Shown here piece after piece: positions 1-11,971 of a stretch of 64,000 nt of DNA (within the stretch, counting starts at the first letter, position 1; every line of letters starts with the position of its first letter). The notes beneath the pieces are model-generated. The model did no database searches. It saw nothing but the letters and a program-made list of their open reading frames with translations, and was not told the origin of the DNA. The stretch comes from Gymnothorax reevesii (Eukaryota > Chordata > Actinopteri > Anguilliformes > Muraenidae). A program made the translations under genes and the position numbers. The stretch is from contig CM056583.1 in the NCBI GenBank assembly GCA_029721435.1, positions 71,480,120-71,544,119 of the forward strand, given 5' to 3'.

Positions 1-527
1 AGTGTTGGTTGCATCTCTCTATGACTTTCCTACCGGGCGTGGTGGCCCTCTAAAGGCCAGTAAAAAGTGCCTTGGTGGCGCTAGAGAGCCATTTTGTGAC
101 CTATGGGGAGAGTTTTATCATTTTATCAAATTTTTCGCCAGACCTGACGAGCGTGCCGATTTTGGTGAGTTTTTGAGCATGTTTAGGGGGTCAAATTCCA
201 GCTCAAAGAGGCGTAAGACGAAACAAAGAATAATAATAAGAAACATAGCAGGAACAATAGGGTCCTCTCTGAGGCCTTTCAGGCCTCGAGGCTCGGACCC
301 TAATAATAATAATAATAATAATAATAAGAAACACGACAAAAACAATAGGGTCCTCTCCGAGGCCTTGCAGGCCTGGAGGCTCGGACCCTAATAATAAGAA
401 ACTGACCAGGAACAATAGGGTCCTCTCTGAGGCCTTTCAGGCCTCGAGGCTCGGACCCTAATAAGAAACGCGACAAAAACAATAGGGTCCTCTCCAAGGC
501 CCTGCAGGCCTGGAGGCTCGGACCCTA
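1..527 (+). repeat. Unit U0 (3' part only), four tail hairpins
   Basis: The window opens about a third of a unit before its end, so the array extends leftward. After the AAACAAAG/TAA microsatellite come four hairpin cassettes at 258-302, 346-390, 416-460 and 483-527. Their inner stems and lead-in sequences all differ (CATAGCAGG, CACGACAAA, CTGACCAGG, CGCGACAAA), so they are not a simple local duplication. Under the nested-insertion reading, three belong to units split farther left. Confidence 0.8.
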
Positions 528-2130
528 ATAACAAGCAGCGTTGGGGCGGGTCCTCGCCCACCGGTGCATGTCGAAACGGGAGCGAGACGCCCATCCGCGC
601 ATGTCGAAACAGGGGCGAGACGCGTTCGAGCGATGTCGAGCATTTTCACGTTGGACAGTGCGAGACAGAAGGAAATGTTTTATGTTGAGTTGAGTGCAAA
701 CCCCTTCATGGAAAGAGATTTGTCTTTAGTGAAATGGAGCTATGAGCCATGTGACCTGGTCAAAGTATCTGAAGCAGATTGTATCACTGCTGTGCGTTGT
801 GTAATCGTCCCCTATGCATGAGCTTGGTGAAGGGAGATGAGCCGTGTGGTCTTACAGCCACCCGGTGGACAGAATGTGTAGTAGGACATAGGAAAACATG
901 GAAATCAATGATAATCAAGAAATTAATCAATGCTTCTTCTACGTAAATCCTAGAGAGCTGATATTTTGGGAGCATGTTCCCTGAGAACAGACAAAAGTTT
1001 GATACCCTGCAACTTATGTTGAATTCAGAAGTGCGTCACTCTATATTTTTCAAAATATGAATATTCATAACATGTTAATATCTCAACAAATATTCGTTCA
1101 AATGATACCATGCTCGGCATAATGTTTCTCCAAATGAAGATAATGAAGTATACCAAAGATCATTTTGATCCAATGAACGGTTTGTCCACAACAATCGAAA
1201 ATGTATTACTGTACAGCGTATTATGTGCATGAGAATTTTTATCTCAAGAAGTCTTCAATAAATTTTCACGAAACCAAGGCACAGTACAGGGCATTACACA
1301 GTAATGTTGTGTGATTTTTTTCAGAATTTTAAGACATAGCGACGGGCCGTGGTGAAAGCAAAAGTCCCATTTTGGTGTATTTAGGTGGCGCTAGAGAGCC
1401 ATTTTGTGTCTTGGGTGGAGAGTTTTGAGTCGGTAAATGTCTTTGAAGCCACAATGAATTATTTGCAAAATTTGGTTTGTTTTCGAGCATGTTTAAGGGG
1501 TCAGATTTAGGTTGGAAATTGCACACGCATCGAGAAAAGGCAGTGAAAGTGGCTGCGGACCCCAACTTTGACGCCTCATAAAATCGAAACCGTAGGACTT
1601 TTGAAAAAGTTGTACAGTAGTTTTCATCGGAAGAGTGTGCTTTGTCATCTATTAGCTTTTGGGGTTGATAGAATGAACGCCCTGAGAGGAGTTCGCGTTT
1701 GTTTGAGGGCAAATTTTGGCCAAATTGAGGGGAAAATGTAAATATTGATATGCAAATTGCGGACTTCCTGTTCGATTTAGGTCAAGGGTGTGCACTACTT
1801 ATTTTTAGGTCTTGATGAGATGAACAATATAGTGTTGGTTCCATCTCTCTACGACTTTCCTACCGGTCGTGGTGGCCCTATAAGTGCCGAAAAAAAGTAT
1901 CTTGGTGGCGCTAGTGAGCCATTTTGTGACCAATGGGAATAAATTTTACATTTTATCAAATTTTTCGGCAGACCTGAGGAGCATGCCAATTTTGGTGAGT
2001 TTTTGAGCATGTTTAGGGGGTCAAATTTGAGCTCAAAGAGGCGTCAGAAGAAACAAAGAAAGAATAAAAAACATAGCAGGAACAATAGGGTCCTCTCTGA
2101 GGCCTTTCAGGCCTCGAGGCTCGGACCCTA
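528..2130 (+). repeat. Unit U1, altered head
   Basis: About 1603 bp. The head reads ATAACAAGCAGC where all others read ATTAAAGCTGCAAGCAGC, so the terminal ~9 bases are lost or replaced. The middle is of the diverged A type (CCAAAGATCATTTTGATC at about 1155). The first octamer is degenerate (ATGTAAAT); the second, at 1750-1757, is intact. One hairpin at 2086-2130. Confidence 0.8.
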
Positions 2131-2231
2131 ATTAAAGCTGCAAGCAGCGTTGGGACGGGTCCTCGCCCACCCGCGCACGTCGAAACGGGGGCGAGACGCC
2201 CACCCGTGCATGTCGAAATGGGGGCGGGACG
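2131..2231 (+). repeat. Example of a unit head: near-palindrome and 33-bp double motif
   Basis: Shown for U2. ATTAAAGCTGCAAGCAGC is followed by GGGTCCTCGCCC and two tandem 33-bp copies at 2166-2198 and 2199-2231, each CCCACCCG...CGAAA...GGCG.GACG. The head GGGTCC pairs with GGACCC at the unit end, a short subterminal inverted repeat of the sort described for Helentrons. CpG density is far above that of the AT-rich body. Confidence 0.75.
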
Positions 2232-3345
2232 CGTTGGAGCGATGTCGAGCATTGTGATTCGTTGGACAGTACGAGATAGTGGGAAATCTTTTATGTTGAG
2301 TTGAGTGCAAACCCCTTCACTGCAAGAGATTTTTGTTTTGAATAATGGAGCTATGAGCCATGGAACCTGGTCAAAGTATCTGAAGCACATTTAATCACTG
2401 GTGTGTATTGTGAAATCTTCCCCAATGCATGAACTTAGTGAAGGGAGATGATCCGTGGGCTCCAACTGCCACCCGGTGGACAATTGTGTAGTAGCACACA
2501 GAAATACATGTAAATCAATAATAATCAAGAAATTGATAAATGCTTCTTCTACGTAAATCCTAGAAAGCTGAAATTTTGGGAGCATGTTCCCTGAACACAG
2601 ACAAAAGTTTCATACGCTGCAACTTATGGTGAATTCAGAAGTGCGTCACTCTATATTTTTCAAAATATGAATATTCATAACATATTCATATCTCAATAAA
2701 TATTCATTGAAATTGAACCATGCTCGGTAGTTTGTCTGTACACATGGAGCTTATGAATTGTACCAAAGGACATTTTGATACGATAAACGGTTTGTCCACA
2801 GTAAGAAATAATGTGATACTGTGCAGCATATTATGAATATAACATTTTTCATTTCAAAAAGTTTTCATTGGATTTTCACGAAATCAAGTGAAATTTTAGG
2901 GCATACTACAGCAATGATGTGTGATTTTTTTCAGAATTTTTAGACATTGCGACAGGCCGTGGTGTAAGCAAAAGTGCTATTTTTGAGGATTTAGGTGGCG
3001 CTAGAGAGCCATTTTGTGTCTTGGGTGGAGAGTTTTCAAAGAGTAAATGTCTTTGAAGCCACAATGAATTATCTGCAAAATTTGGTTTGTTTTTGAGCAT
3101 GTTTAAGGGGTCAGATTTAGGTTGGAAAATGCACACGCATCGAAAAAAGGCTGTCAAAGTGGCTGCGGACCCCAACTTTGACGCCTCATAAAATCGAAAC
3201 GGTAGGACTTTTGAAAAAGTTGTACAGTAGTTTTCATCGGAAGAGTCTGCTGTGTCATCTATTAGCATTTGGGGTCGATACGATGAACGCCCTAGGAGGA
3301 GTTCGCATTTGTTCGAAGGCAAATTTTGGCCAAATTTAGGGGAAA

Positions 3346-3367
3346 ATGCAAATTTTGATATGCAAAT
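3346..3367 (+). promoter_or_regulatory. Paired octamer motifs (example in U2)
   Basis: ATGCAAAT at 3346-3353 and 3360-3367, 14 bp start to start. This is the canonical octamer bound by POU-domain factors. The second copy is intact in every unit I read; the first is intact in most. The match is certain; any regulatory role is speculation. Confidence 0.4.
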
Positions 3368-3754
3368 TGCGGACTTCCTGTTTGATTTCGGTAATAGGTG
3401 TCGATTGTTCATTTTTAGGCCTTGATGAGATGAACAATATAGTGTTGGTTGCATCTCTCTATGACTTTCCTACCGGGCGTGGTGGCCCTCTAAAGGCCAG
3501 TAAAAAGTGGCTTGGTGGCGCTAGAGAGCCATTTTGTGACCTATGGGGATAATTTTTTCATTTTATCGAATTTTTCGCCAGACCTGACGAGCGTGCCGAT
3601 TTTGGTGAGTTTTTGAGCATGTTTAGGGGGTCAAATTTGCGCGCAAAGAGGCGTAAGAAGAAACAAAGAATAATAATAATAATAATAATAAGAAACACGA
3701 CAAAAACAATAGGGTCCTCTCTGAGGCCTTGCAGGCCTCGAGGCTCGGACCCTA

Positions 3755-5530
3755 ATTAAAGCTGCAAGCAGCGTTGGGACGGGTCCTCGCCCACCCGCGC
3801 ATGTCGAAACGGGGGCGAGACGCCCACCTGTGCATGTCGAAAGGGGGGCGAGACGCGTACGAGCGCCGTCGAGCATCGTCATTCGTCAAACAGAGCGAGG
3901 CTGAGTAAAATGTTTGATCTCTAATTAAAAGCAAACCCTTTACGATTTTGATATGCAAATTCTGTTCTGCCTGTTTGATTTAGGTGAGGAGTGTTGATTC
4001 TTAAATTTTAGGTCTTGATGAGATGAAGAATATAATTTAGGTTGTAGCAGGACTGAGGGTAATGTTTTTTTGTAGAGTTGAGTGCAAACTTCTTTACTGA
4101 CAGACATTTTTCTTTTGTTAAATGGAGCTGTGAGGCATGGGACCTGGTGAAAGTATCTGAAGCAGGTTTAATCACTGCTGTGTATTGTGAAACCTCCCCC
4201 ATGCATGAACTTGGTGAGGGGAGATGATCCGTGTGGTGCTACTGCCATCCAGTGTACAGAATGTGTAGTGACACATAGAAACACATAGAGAAACATGAAA
4301 ATCAATAAGAATCAAGAAATGAATAAATGCTTCTTCTATGTAAATCCTAGAAAGCTGAAATGTTGGGAGCATGTTCTCTGAACACAGAGAAAAGTTTCAT
4401 ATGCTACAACTTATGGTGAATTCAGAAGTGCGTCACTCTATATTTTTCAAAATATGAATATTAATAACCTGTTAATATCTCGGCAAATATTAATTGAAAT
4501 GGTACCATGCTTGGCACATTGTTTCTACAAATAGAGATAATAAAGTATACCAAAGATCATTTTGATTTGATTAACGGTTGGCCCACAGCAAGAAAGAATG
4601 TATTACTGAACAGTGTATTATGTACATAATATTTTTTATCTCAAGAAGTCTTTAATGGATTTTCACGAGATCAAGATACAATATAGGGGCATGGTACAGC
4701 AATGTATGTGATTTTTTTCAAAATTTTAAGACATTGCGACAGGCCGTGGTGAAAGCAAAAGTCCCATTTTGGTGTATTTAGGTGGCGCTAGAGAGCCATT
4801 TTGTGTCTTGGGTGGAGTGTTTTCAAAGAGTAAATATCTTTGAAGCCACAATGAATTATTTGCAAAATTTGGTTCGTTTTTGAGCATGTTTAAGGGGTCA
4901 GATTTAGGTTGAAAATTGAACACGCATCGAAAAAAGGCAGTGAAAGTGGCTGCGGACCCCAACTTTGACGCCTCATAAAATCGAAACCGTAGGACTTTTG
5001 AAAAAGTTGTACAGTAGTTTTTATGGGAAGAGTGTGCTGTGTCATCTATTAGCATTTGGGGTCAATACGACGAACGCCCTAGGAGGAGTTCGCGTTTGTT
5101 CGAGGGCAAATTTTGGCCAAATTTAGGGGAAATTGCAAATTTTGATATGCAAATTGCGGACTTTCTGTTTGATTTAGGTAATTAGTGTCCATGGTTCATT
5201 TGTAGGGGTTGATGAGATGAACAATATAGTGTTGGTTCCATCTCTCTATGACTTTCCTACCGGTCGTGATGGCCGTCTAAGTGCCAGAAAAAAGTGCCTT
5301 GGTGGCGCTAGAGAGCCGTTTTGTGAGCGATGGGGTTAATTTTTTCATTTTATCAAATTTTTCGCCAGACCTGAGGAGTGTACCAATTTTGGTGAGTTTT
5401 TGAGCATGTTTAGGGGGTCAAATTTGAGCGCAAAGTGGCGTATAGAGAAAGAAACAAAGAATAAAAAGAAACACGACAAAAACAATAGGGTCCTCTCCAA
5501 GGCCCTGCAGGCCTGGAGGCTCGGACCCTA
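3755..5530 (+). repeat. Unit U3, long variant with an inserted internal module
   Basis: 1776 bp, about 150-200 bp longer than the norm. Near the head (about 3890-4080) it carries an extra diverged copy of the octamer module (GATATGCAAATT...TTAGGTCTTGATGAGATGAA) that other units hold only in their 3' third. A-type middle. One hairpin at 5486-5530. It is a near-identical copy of U14; the only difference I noticed is three bases at 5072-5074. Confidence 0.85.
3890..4080 (+). repeat. Extra octamer module inside U3 (also in U14)
   Basis: GATTTTGATATGCAAATT, then a Gly/Leu-free, non-coding stretch equivalent to the sequence at about 3354-3450 of U2 (TGTTTGATTT.GGT, TAGG.CTTGATGAGATGAA). It sits between two GCAAACCC-like stretches of the head, so the module was probably copied in between short direct repeats. 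Approximate limits. Confidence 0.6.
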
Positions 5531-7094
5531 ATTAAAGCTGCAAGCAGCGTTGGGACGGGTCCTCGCCCACCCGCGCACGTCGAAACGGGGGCGAGACGCC
5601 CACCCGTGCATGTCGAAAGGGGGGCGGGACGCGTTGGAGCGATATCGAGCATTGTGATTCGTTGGACAGTACGAGATAGTGGGAAATCTTTTATGTTGAG
5701 TTGAGTGCAAACCCCTTCACTGCAAGAGATTTTTGTTTTGAATAATGGAGCTATGAGCCATGGAACCTGGTCAAAGTATCTGAAGCACATGTAATCACTG
5801 GTGTGTATTGTGAAATCTTCCCCCATGCATGAACTTAGTGAAGGGAGATGATCTGTGGGCTCCAACAGCCACCCGGTGGACAATTGTGTAGTAGCACACA
5901 GAAATACATGGAAATCAATGAAAATCAAGAAATTAATAAATGCTTCTTCTACGTAAATCCTAGAAAGCTGACATTTTGGGAGCATGTTCCCTGAACACAG
6001 ACAAAAGTTTCATACGCTGCAACTTATGGTGAATTCAGAAGTGCGTCACTCAATATTTTTCAAAATATGAATATTCATAACATATTAATATCTCCAGAAA
6101 TATTAATAGAAATTGTTCCATGCTTGGCAGTTTGTGTGTACACATAGAGCTTATGAAGTCTACCAAAGGACATTTTGATACAATAAACGGTTTGTTCACA
6201 GTAAGAAATTATGTGATACTGTACAGCATATGATGAACATAACATTTTTTATTTCAAGAAGTCTTCATTGGATTTTCACGAAATCAAGTGAGAATATCTG
6301 TCATGGTACAGCAATGATGTGTGATTTTTTTCAGAATTTTTAAACATTGCGTCAGGGCGTGGTGTAAGCAAAAGTGCCATTTTGGAGGATTTAGGTGGCG
6401 CTAGAGAGCCATTTTGTGCCTTTGGTGAAGAATTTTGGGATAAGAGATATGTTTGTTGCCTGTAAGAATTTACTGCAAAATTTTGTTCGTTTTTGACCAT
6501 GTTTAAGCGGTTAAATTAATGTTGGAAAATGCGTATGCATCGGGAAAAGGCAGTAAAAGTGGCTGCGGACCCCATCTTTGACGCCTCATAAAATCCAAGC
6601 CGTAGGACTTTTGAAAAAGTTGTACAGTACTTTTCATCGGAAGAGTGTGCTGTGTCATCTATTAGCATTTGGGGTCGATACGATGAACGCCCTAGGAGGA
6701 GTTCGCGTTTGTTCGAGGGCAAATTTTGGCCAAATTTAGGGTGAAATGCAAATTTTGATATGCAAATTGCGGACTTCCTGTTTGATTTAGGTAATAGGTG
6801 TCGATTGTTCATTTTTAGGCCTTGATGAGATGAACAATATAGTGTTGGTTGCATCTCTCTATGACTTTCCTACCGGGTGTGGTGGCCCTCTGAAGGCCAG
6901 TAAAAAGTGCCTTGGTGGCGCTAGAGAGCCATTTTGTGACCTATGGGGAGAGTTTTTTCATTTTATCAAATTTTTCGCCAGACCTGACGAGCGTGCCGAT
7001 TTTGGTGAGTTTTTGAGCATGTTTAGGGGGTCAAATTGAAGCTCAAAGAGGCGTAAGAAAAAACAAAGAAACAAAGAAACAAAGAATAATAATA
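5531..7094 (+). repeat. Unit U4, no hairpin of its own at its end
   Basis: 1564 bp. It ends in three AAACAAAG steps and a short TAA run joined directly to the U5 head. It matches U15 and U20 in length and, by eye, in sequence (diagnostics: CCGGGTGTGGTGG, GCTGACATTTTGG). Its missing hairpin may be the second one found after U6 (10344-10413). Confidence 0.85.
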
Positions 7095-8718
7095 ATTAAA
7101 GCTGCAAGCAGCGTTGGGGCGGGTCCTCGCCCACCCGCGCACGTCGAAACGGGGGCGAGACGCCCACCCGTGCATGTCGAAAGGGGGGCGAGTCGCGTTG
7201 GAGCGATGTCGAGCATTGTGATTCGTTGAACAGTACGAGATAGTGGGAAATGTTTTATGTTGAGTTGAGTGCAAACCCCTTCACTGCAAGAGATTTTTGT
7301 TTTGAATAATGGAGCTATGAGCCATGGAACGTGGTCAAAGTATCTGAAGCACATGTAATCACTGGTGTGTATTGTGAAATCTTCCCCCATGCATGAACTT
7401 AGTGAAGGGAGATGATCCGTGGGCTCCAACTGCCACCCGGTGGACAATTGTGTAGTAGCACAGAGAAATACATGGAAATCAATGAAAATCAAGAAATTAA
7501 TAAATGGTTCTTCTACGTAAATCCTAGAAAGCTGAGATTTTGGGAGCATGTTCCCTGAACACAGACAAAAGTTTCATACGCTGCAACTTATGGTGAATTC
7601 AGAAGTGCGTCACTCTATATTTTTCAAAATATGAATATTCATAACATATTAATATCTCCAGAAATATTCATAGAAATTGTTCCATGCTTGGCAGTTTGTC
7701 TGTACACATGGAGCTTATGAAGTCTACCAAAGGACATTTTGATACAATAAACGGTTTGTTCACAGTAAGAAATTATGTGATACTGTACAGCATATGATGA
7801 ACATAACATTTTTTATTTCAAGAAGTCTTCATTGGATTTTCACGAAATCATGTGAGAATATCTGTCATGGTACAGCAATGATGTGTGATTTTTATCAGAA
7901 TTTTTAAACATTGCGTCCGGGCGTGGTGTAAGCAAAAGTGCCATTTTGGAGGATTTAGGTGGCGCTAGAGAGCCATTTTGTGCCTTTGGTGAAGAATTTT
8001 GGGATAAGACATATGTTTGTTGCCTGTAAGAATTTACTGCAAAATTTTGTTTGTTTTTGACCATGTTTAAGCGGTTAAATTAATGTTGGAAATTGCGTAT
8101 GCATCGGGAAAAGGCAGTCAAAGTGGCTGCGGACCCCATCTTTGACGCCTCATAAAATCCAAACCGTAGGACTTTTGAAAAAGTTGTACAGTAGTTTTCA
8201 TCGGAAGAGTGTGCTGTGTCATCTATTAGCATTTGGGGTCGATACGATGAACGCCCTAGGAGGAGTTCGCGTTTGTTCGAGGCCAAATTTTGGCCAAATT
8301 TAGGGGAAAATGCAAATTTTGATATGCAAATTGCGGACTTCCTGTTTGATTTAGGTAATAGGTGTCGATTGTTCATTTTTAGGCCTTGATGAGATGAACA
8401 ATATAGTGTTGGTTGCATCTCTCTATGACTTTCCTACCGGGCGTGGTGGCCCTCTAAAGGCCAGTAAAAAGTGCCTTGGTGGCGCTAGAGAGCCATTTTG
8501 TGACCTCTGGGGAGAATTTTTTCATTTTATAAAATTTTTCGCCAGATCTGACGAGCGTGCCGATTTTGGTGAGTTTTTGAGCATGTTTAGGGGGTCAAAT
8601 TTGAGCGCAAAGAGGCGTAAGAAGAAACAAAGAATAATAATAATAATAATAATAAGAAACATAGCAGGAACAATAGGGTCCTCTCTGAGGCCTTTCAGGC
8701 CTCGAGGCTCGGACCCTA
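7095..8718 (+). repeat. Unit U5
   Basis: 1624 bp. The tail is AA(TAA)7 followed by a CATAGCAGG lead-in and one hairpin at 8674-8718. Copies are U16 (complete) and U22, where the TAA tract is interrupted after the third TAA and the remainder reappears at 39394-39469. Confidence 0.85.
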
Positions 8719-10413
8719 ATTAAAGCTGCAAGCAGCGTTGGGACGGGTCCTCGCCCACCCGCGCACGTCGAAACGGGGGCGAGACGCCCACCCGCGCATG
8801 TCGAAAGGGGGGCGAGACGCGTTCGAGCGATGTCGAGCATTGTGTTTCGTTGGACAGTACGAGATAGTGGGAAATTTTTTATGTTGAGTTGAGTGCAAGC
8901 CCCTTCACTGCAAGAGATTTTTGTTTTGAATAATGGAGCTATGAGCCATGGAACCTGGTGAAAGTAGCTGAAGCACATGTAATCACTGGTGTGTATTGTG
9001 AAATCTTCCCCCATGCATGAACTTAGTGAAGGGAGATGATCCGTGGGCTCCAACTGCCACCCGGTGGACAATTGTGTAGTAGCACACAGAAATACATGGA
9101 AATCAATAAAAATCAAGAAATTAATAAATGCTTCTTCTACGTAAATCCTAGAAAGCTGAGATTTTGGGAGCATGTTCCCTGAACACAGACAAAAGTTTCA
9201 TACGCTGCAACTTATGGTGAATTCAGAGGTGCGTCACTCTATATTTTTCAAAATATGAATATTCATAACATATTAATATCTCCAGAAACATTCATAGAAA
9301 TTGTTCCATGCTTGGCAGTTTGTCTGTACACATGGAGCTTATGAAGTCTACCAAAGGACATTTTGATACAATAAACGGTTTGTTCACAGTAAGAAATTAT
9401 GTGATACTGTACAGCATATGATGAACATAACATTTTTTATTTCAAGAAGTCTTCATTGGATTTTCACGAAATCAAGTGAGAATATCTGTCATGGTACAGC
9501 AATGATGTGTGATTTTTTTCAGAATTTTTTAACATTGCGTCAGGCCGTGGTGTAAGCAAAAGTGCCATTTTGGAGGATTTAGGTGGCGCTAGAGAGCCAT
9601 TTTGTGCCTTTGGTGAAGAATTTTGGGATAAGAAATATGTTTGTTGCCTGTAAGAATTAACTGCAAAATTTTGTTCGTTTTTGACCATGTTAAAGCAATT
9701 AAAATAATGTTGGAAATTGCGTATGCATCGGGAAAAGGCAGTCAAAGTGGCTAGGGACCCCAACTTTGACGCCTCATAAAATCCAAACCGTAGGACTTTT
9801 GAAAAAGTTGTACAGTAGTTTTCATCGGAAGAGTGTGTTGTGTCATCTATTAGCATTTGGGGTCGATACGATGAACGCCCTAGGAGGAGTTCGCGTTTGT
9901 TCGAGGGCAAATTTTGGCCAAATTTAGGGAAAAATGCAAATTTTGATATGCAAATTGCGGACTTCCTGTTTGATTTAGGTAATAGGTGTCGATTGTTCAT
10001 TTTTAGGCCTTGATGAGATGAACAATATAGTGTTGGTTGCATCTCTCTATGACTTTCCTACCGGGCGTGGTGGCCCTCTAAAGGCCAGTAAAAAGTGCCT
10101 TGGTGGCGCTAGAGAGCCATTTTGTGACCTATGGGGAGAATTTTTTCATTTTATCAAATTTTTCGCCAGACCGGACGAGCGTGCCGATTTTGGTGAGTTT
10201 TTGAGCATGTTTAGGGGGTCAAATCTGAGCGCAAAGAGGCGTATAGAGAAAGAAAGAAAGAATAATAATAATAATAATAAGAAACATAGCAGGAACAATA
10301 GGGTCCTCTCCGAGGCCTTGCAGGCCTGGAGGCTCGGACCCTAATAATAAGAAACATAGCAGGAACAATAGGGTCCTCTCTGAGGCCTTTCAGGCCTCGA
10401 GGCTCGGACCCTA
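8719..10413 (+). repeat. Unit U6, two hairpins
   Basis: 1695 bp. The tail is AA(TAA)6, a hairpin at 10299-10343 (inner TGC loop, GGAGG right arm), then a 70-bp segment with a second hairpin at 10369-10413 of another type (TTC loop). Copies are U17 (split after the fourth TAA) and U26 (ends exactly after hairpin 1). Confidence 0.85.
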
Positions 10414-11971
10414 ATTAAAGCTGCAAGCAGCGTTGGGACGGGTCCTCGCCCACCCGCGCATGTCGAAACGGGGGCGAGACGCCCAGCCGTGCATGTCGAA
10501 AGAGGGGCGAGACGCGTTGGAGCGATGTCGAGCATTGTGATTCGTTGGACAGTACGAGAGAGTGGGAAATCTTTAATGTTGAGTTGAGTGCAAACCCCTT
10601 CACTGCAAGAGATTTTTGTTTTGAATAATGGAGCTATGAGCCATGGAACCTGGTCAAAGTATCTGAAGCACATTTAATCACTGGTGTGTATTGTGAAATC
10701 TTCCCCCATGCATGAACTTAGTGAAGGGAGATGATCCGTGGGCTCCAACTGCCACCCGGTGGACAATTGTGTAGTAGCACACAGAAAAACATGGAAATCA
10801 ATAAAAATCAAGAAATTAATAAATGCTTCTTCTACGTAAATCCTAGAAAGCTGAGATTTTGGGAGCATGTTCCCTGAACACAGACAAAAGTTTCATACGC
10901 TGCAACTTATGGTGAATTCAGAAGTGCGTCACTCTATATTTTTCAAAATATGAATATTCATAACATATTAATATCTCCAGAAATATTCATAGAAATTGTT
11001 CCATGCTTGGCAGTTTGTCTGTACACATGGAGCTTATGAAGTCTACCAAAGGACATTTTGATACAATTAACGGTTTCTTCACAGTAAGAAATTATGTGAT
11101 ACTGTACAGCATATTATGAACATAACATTTTTTATTTCAAGAAGTCTTCATTGGATTTTCACGAAATCAAGTGAGAATATCTGTCATGGTACAGCAATGA
11201 TGTGTGATTTTTTTCAGAATTTTAAAACATTGCGTCAGGGCGTGGTGTAAGCAAAAGTGCCATTTTGGAGGATTTAGGTGGCGCTAGAGAGCCATTTTGT
11301 GCCTTGGGTGAATTATTTTGGGATAAGAGATATGTTTGTTGCCTGTAAGAATTTACTGCAAAATTTTGTTCGTTTTTGACCATGTTTAAGCGGTTAAATT
11401 AATGTTGGAAATTGCGTATGCATCGGGAAAAGGCAGTGAAAGTGGCTGCGGACCCCATCTTTGACGCCTCATAAAATCCAAACCGTAGGACTTTTGAAAA
11501 AGTTGTACAGTAGTTTTCATCGGAAGAGTGCGCTGTGTCATCTATTAGCATTTGGGGTCGATACGATGAACGCCCTAGGAGGAGTTCGCGTTTGTTCGAG
11601 GGCAAATTTTGGCCAAATTTAGGGTGAAATTCAAATTTTGATATGCAAATTGCGGACTTCCTGTTAGATTTAGGTAATAGGTGTCGATTGTTCATTTTTA
11701 GGCCTTGATGAGATGAACAATATGGTGTTGGTTCCATCTCTCTATGACTTTCCTACCGGTTGTGGTGGCCGTCTAAAGGCCAGTAAAAAGTGCCTTGGTG
11801 GCGCTAGAGAGGCATTTTTTGACCTAGGGGGATAATTTTTTCATTTTATCAAATTTTTCGCCAGACCTGACGAGCGTGCCGATTTTGGTGAGTTTTTGAG
11901 CATGTTTAGGGGGTCAAATTTACGCTCAAAGAGGCGTAAGAAAAAACAAAGAAACAAAGAAACAAAGAATA
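10414..11971 (+). repeat. Unit U7, no hairpin
   Basis: 1558 bp with a B-type body. The first octamer is lost (ATTCAAAT). It ends in AAACAAAG steps and a single TAA, joined to U8. It is distinct from the recurring families. Confidence 0.8.

Larger units (their letters stand above)
2131..3754 (+). repeat. Unit U2
   Basis: 1624 bp with a B-type middle (GGACATTTTGATAC). Octamers ATGCAAAT at 3346-3353 and 3360-3367. The tail has a long TAA run and one hairpin at 3710-3754 with a CACGACAAA lead-in. Confidence 0.85.
3755..10413 (+). repeat. Block alpha, first copy (U3-U6)
   Basis: Four units, 6659 bp, recurring at 21582-29848 (offset 17827, with 1608 extra bp) and in part (5531-10343) at 31484-42711 (with 6415 extra bp). 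Edges coincide with unit junctions. Confidence 0.85.

Noticed and set aside
3346..3552. Plus-strand frames starting near MNNIVLVASLYDFP in most units
   Set aside because: Open for about 70-150 codons only and running into the TAA/hairpin tail, with stops at different places in different units. No sign of selection on protein.
3755..3790. Head near-palindrome GCTGCAAGCAGC as a strong hairpin
   Set aside because: With only two central bases the loop is too tight for the full stem; at most four pairs form. Noted as a motif, not as a structure.
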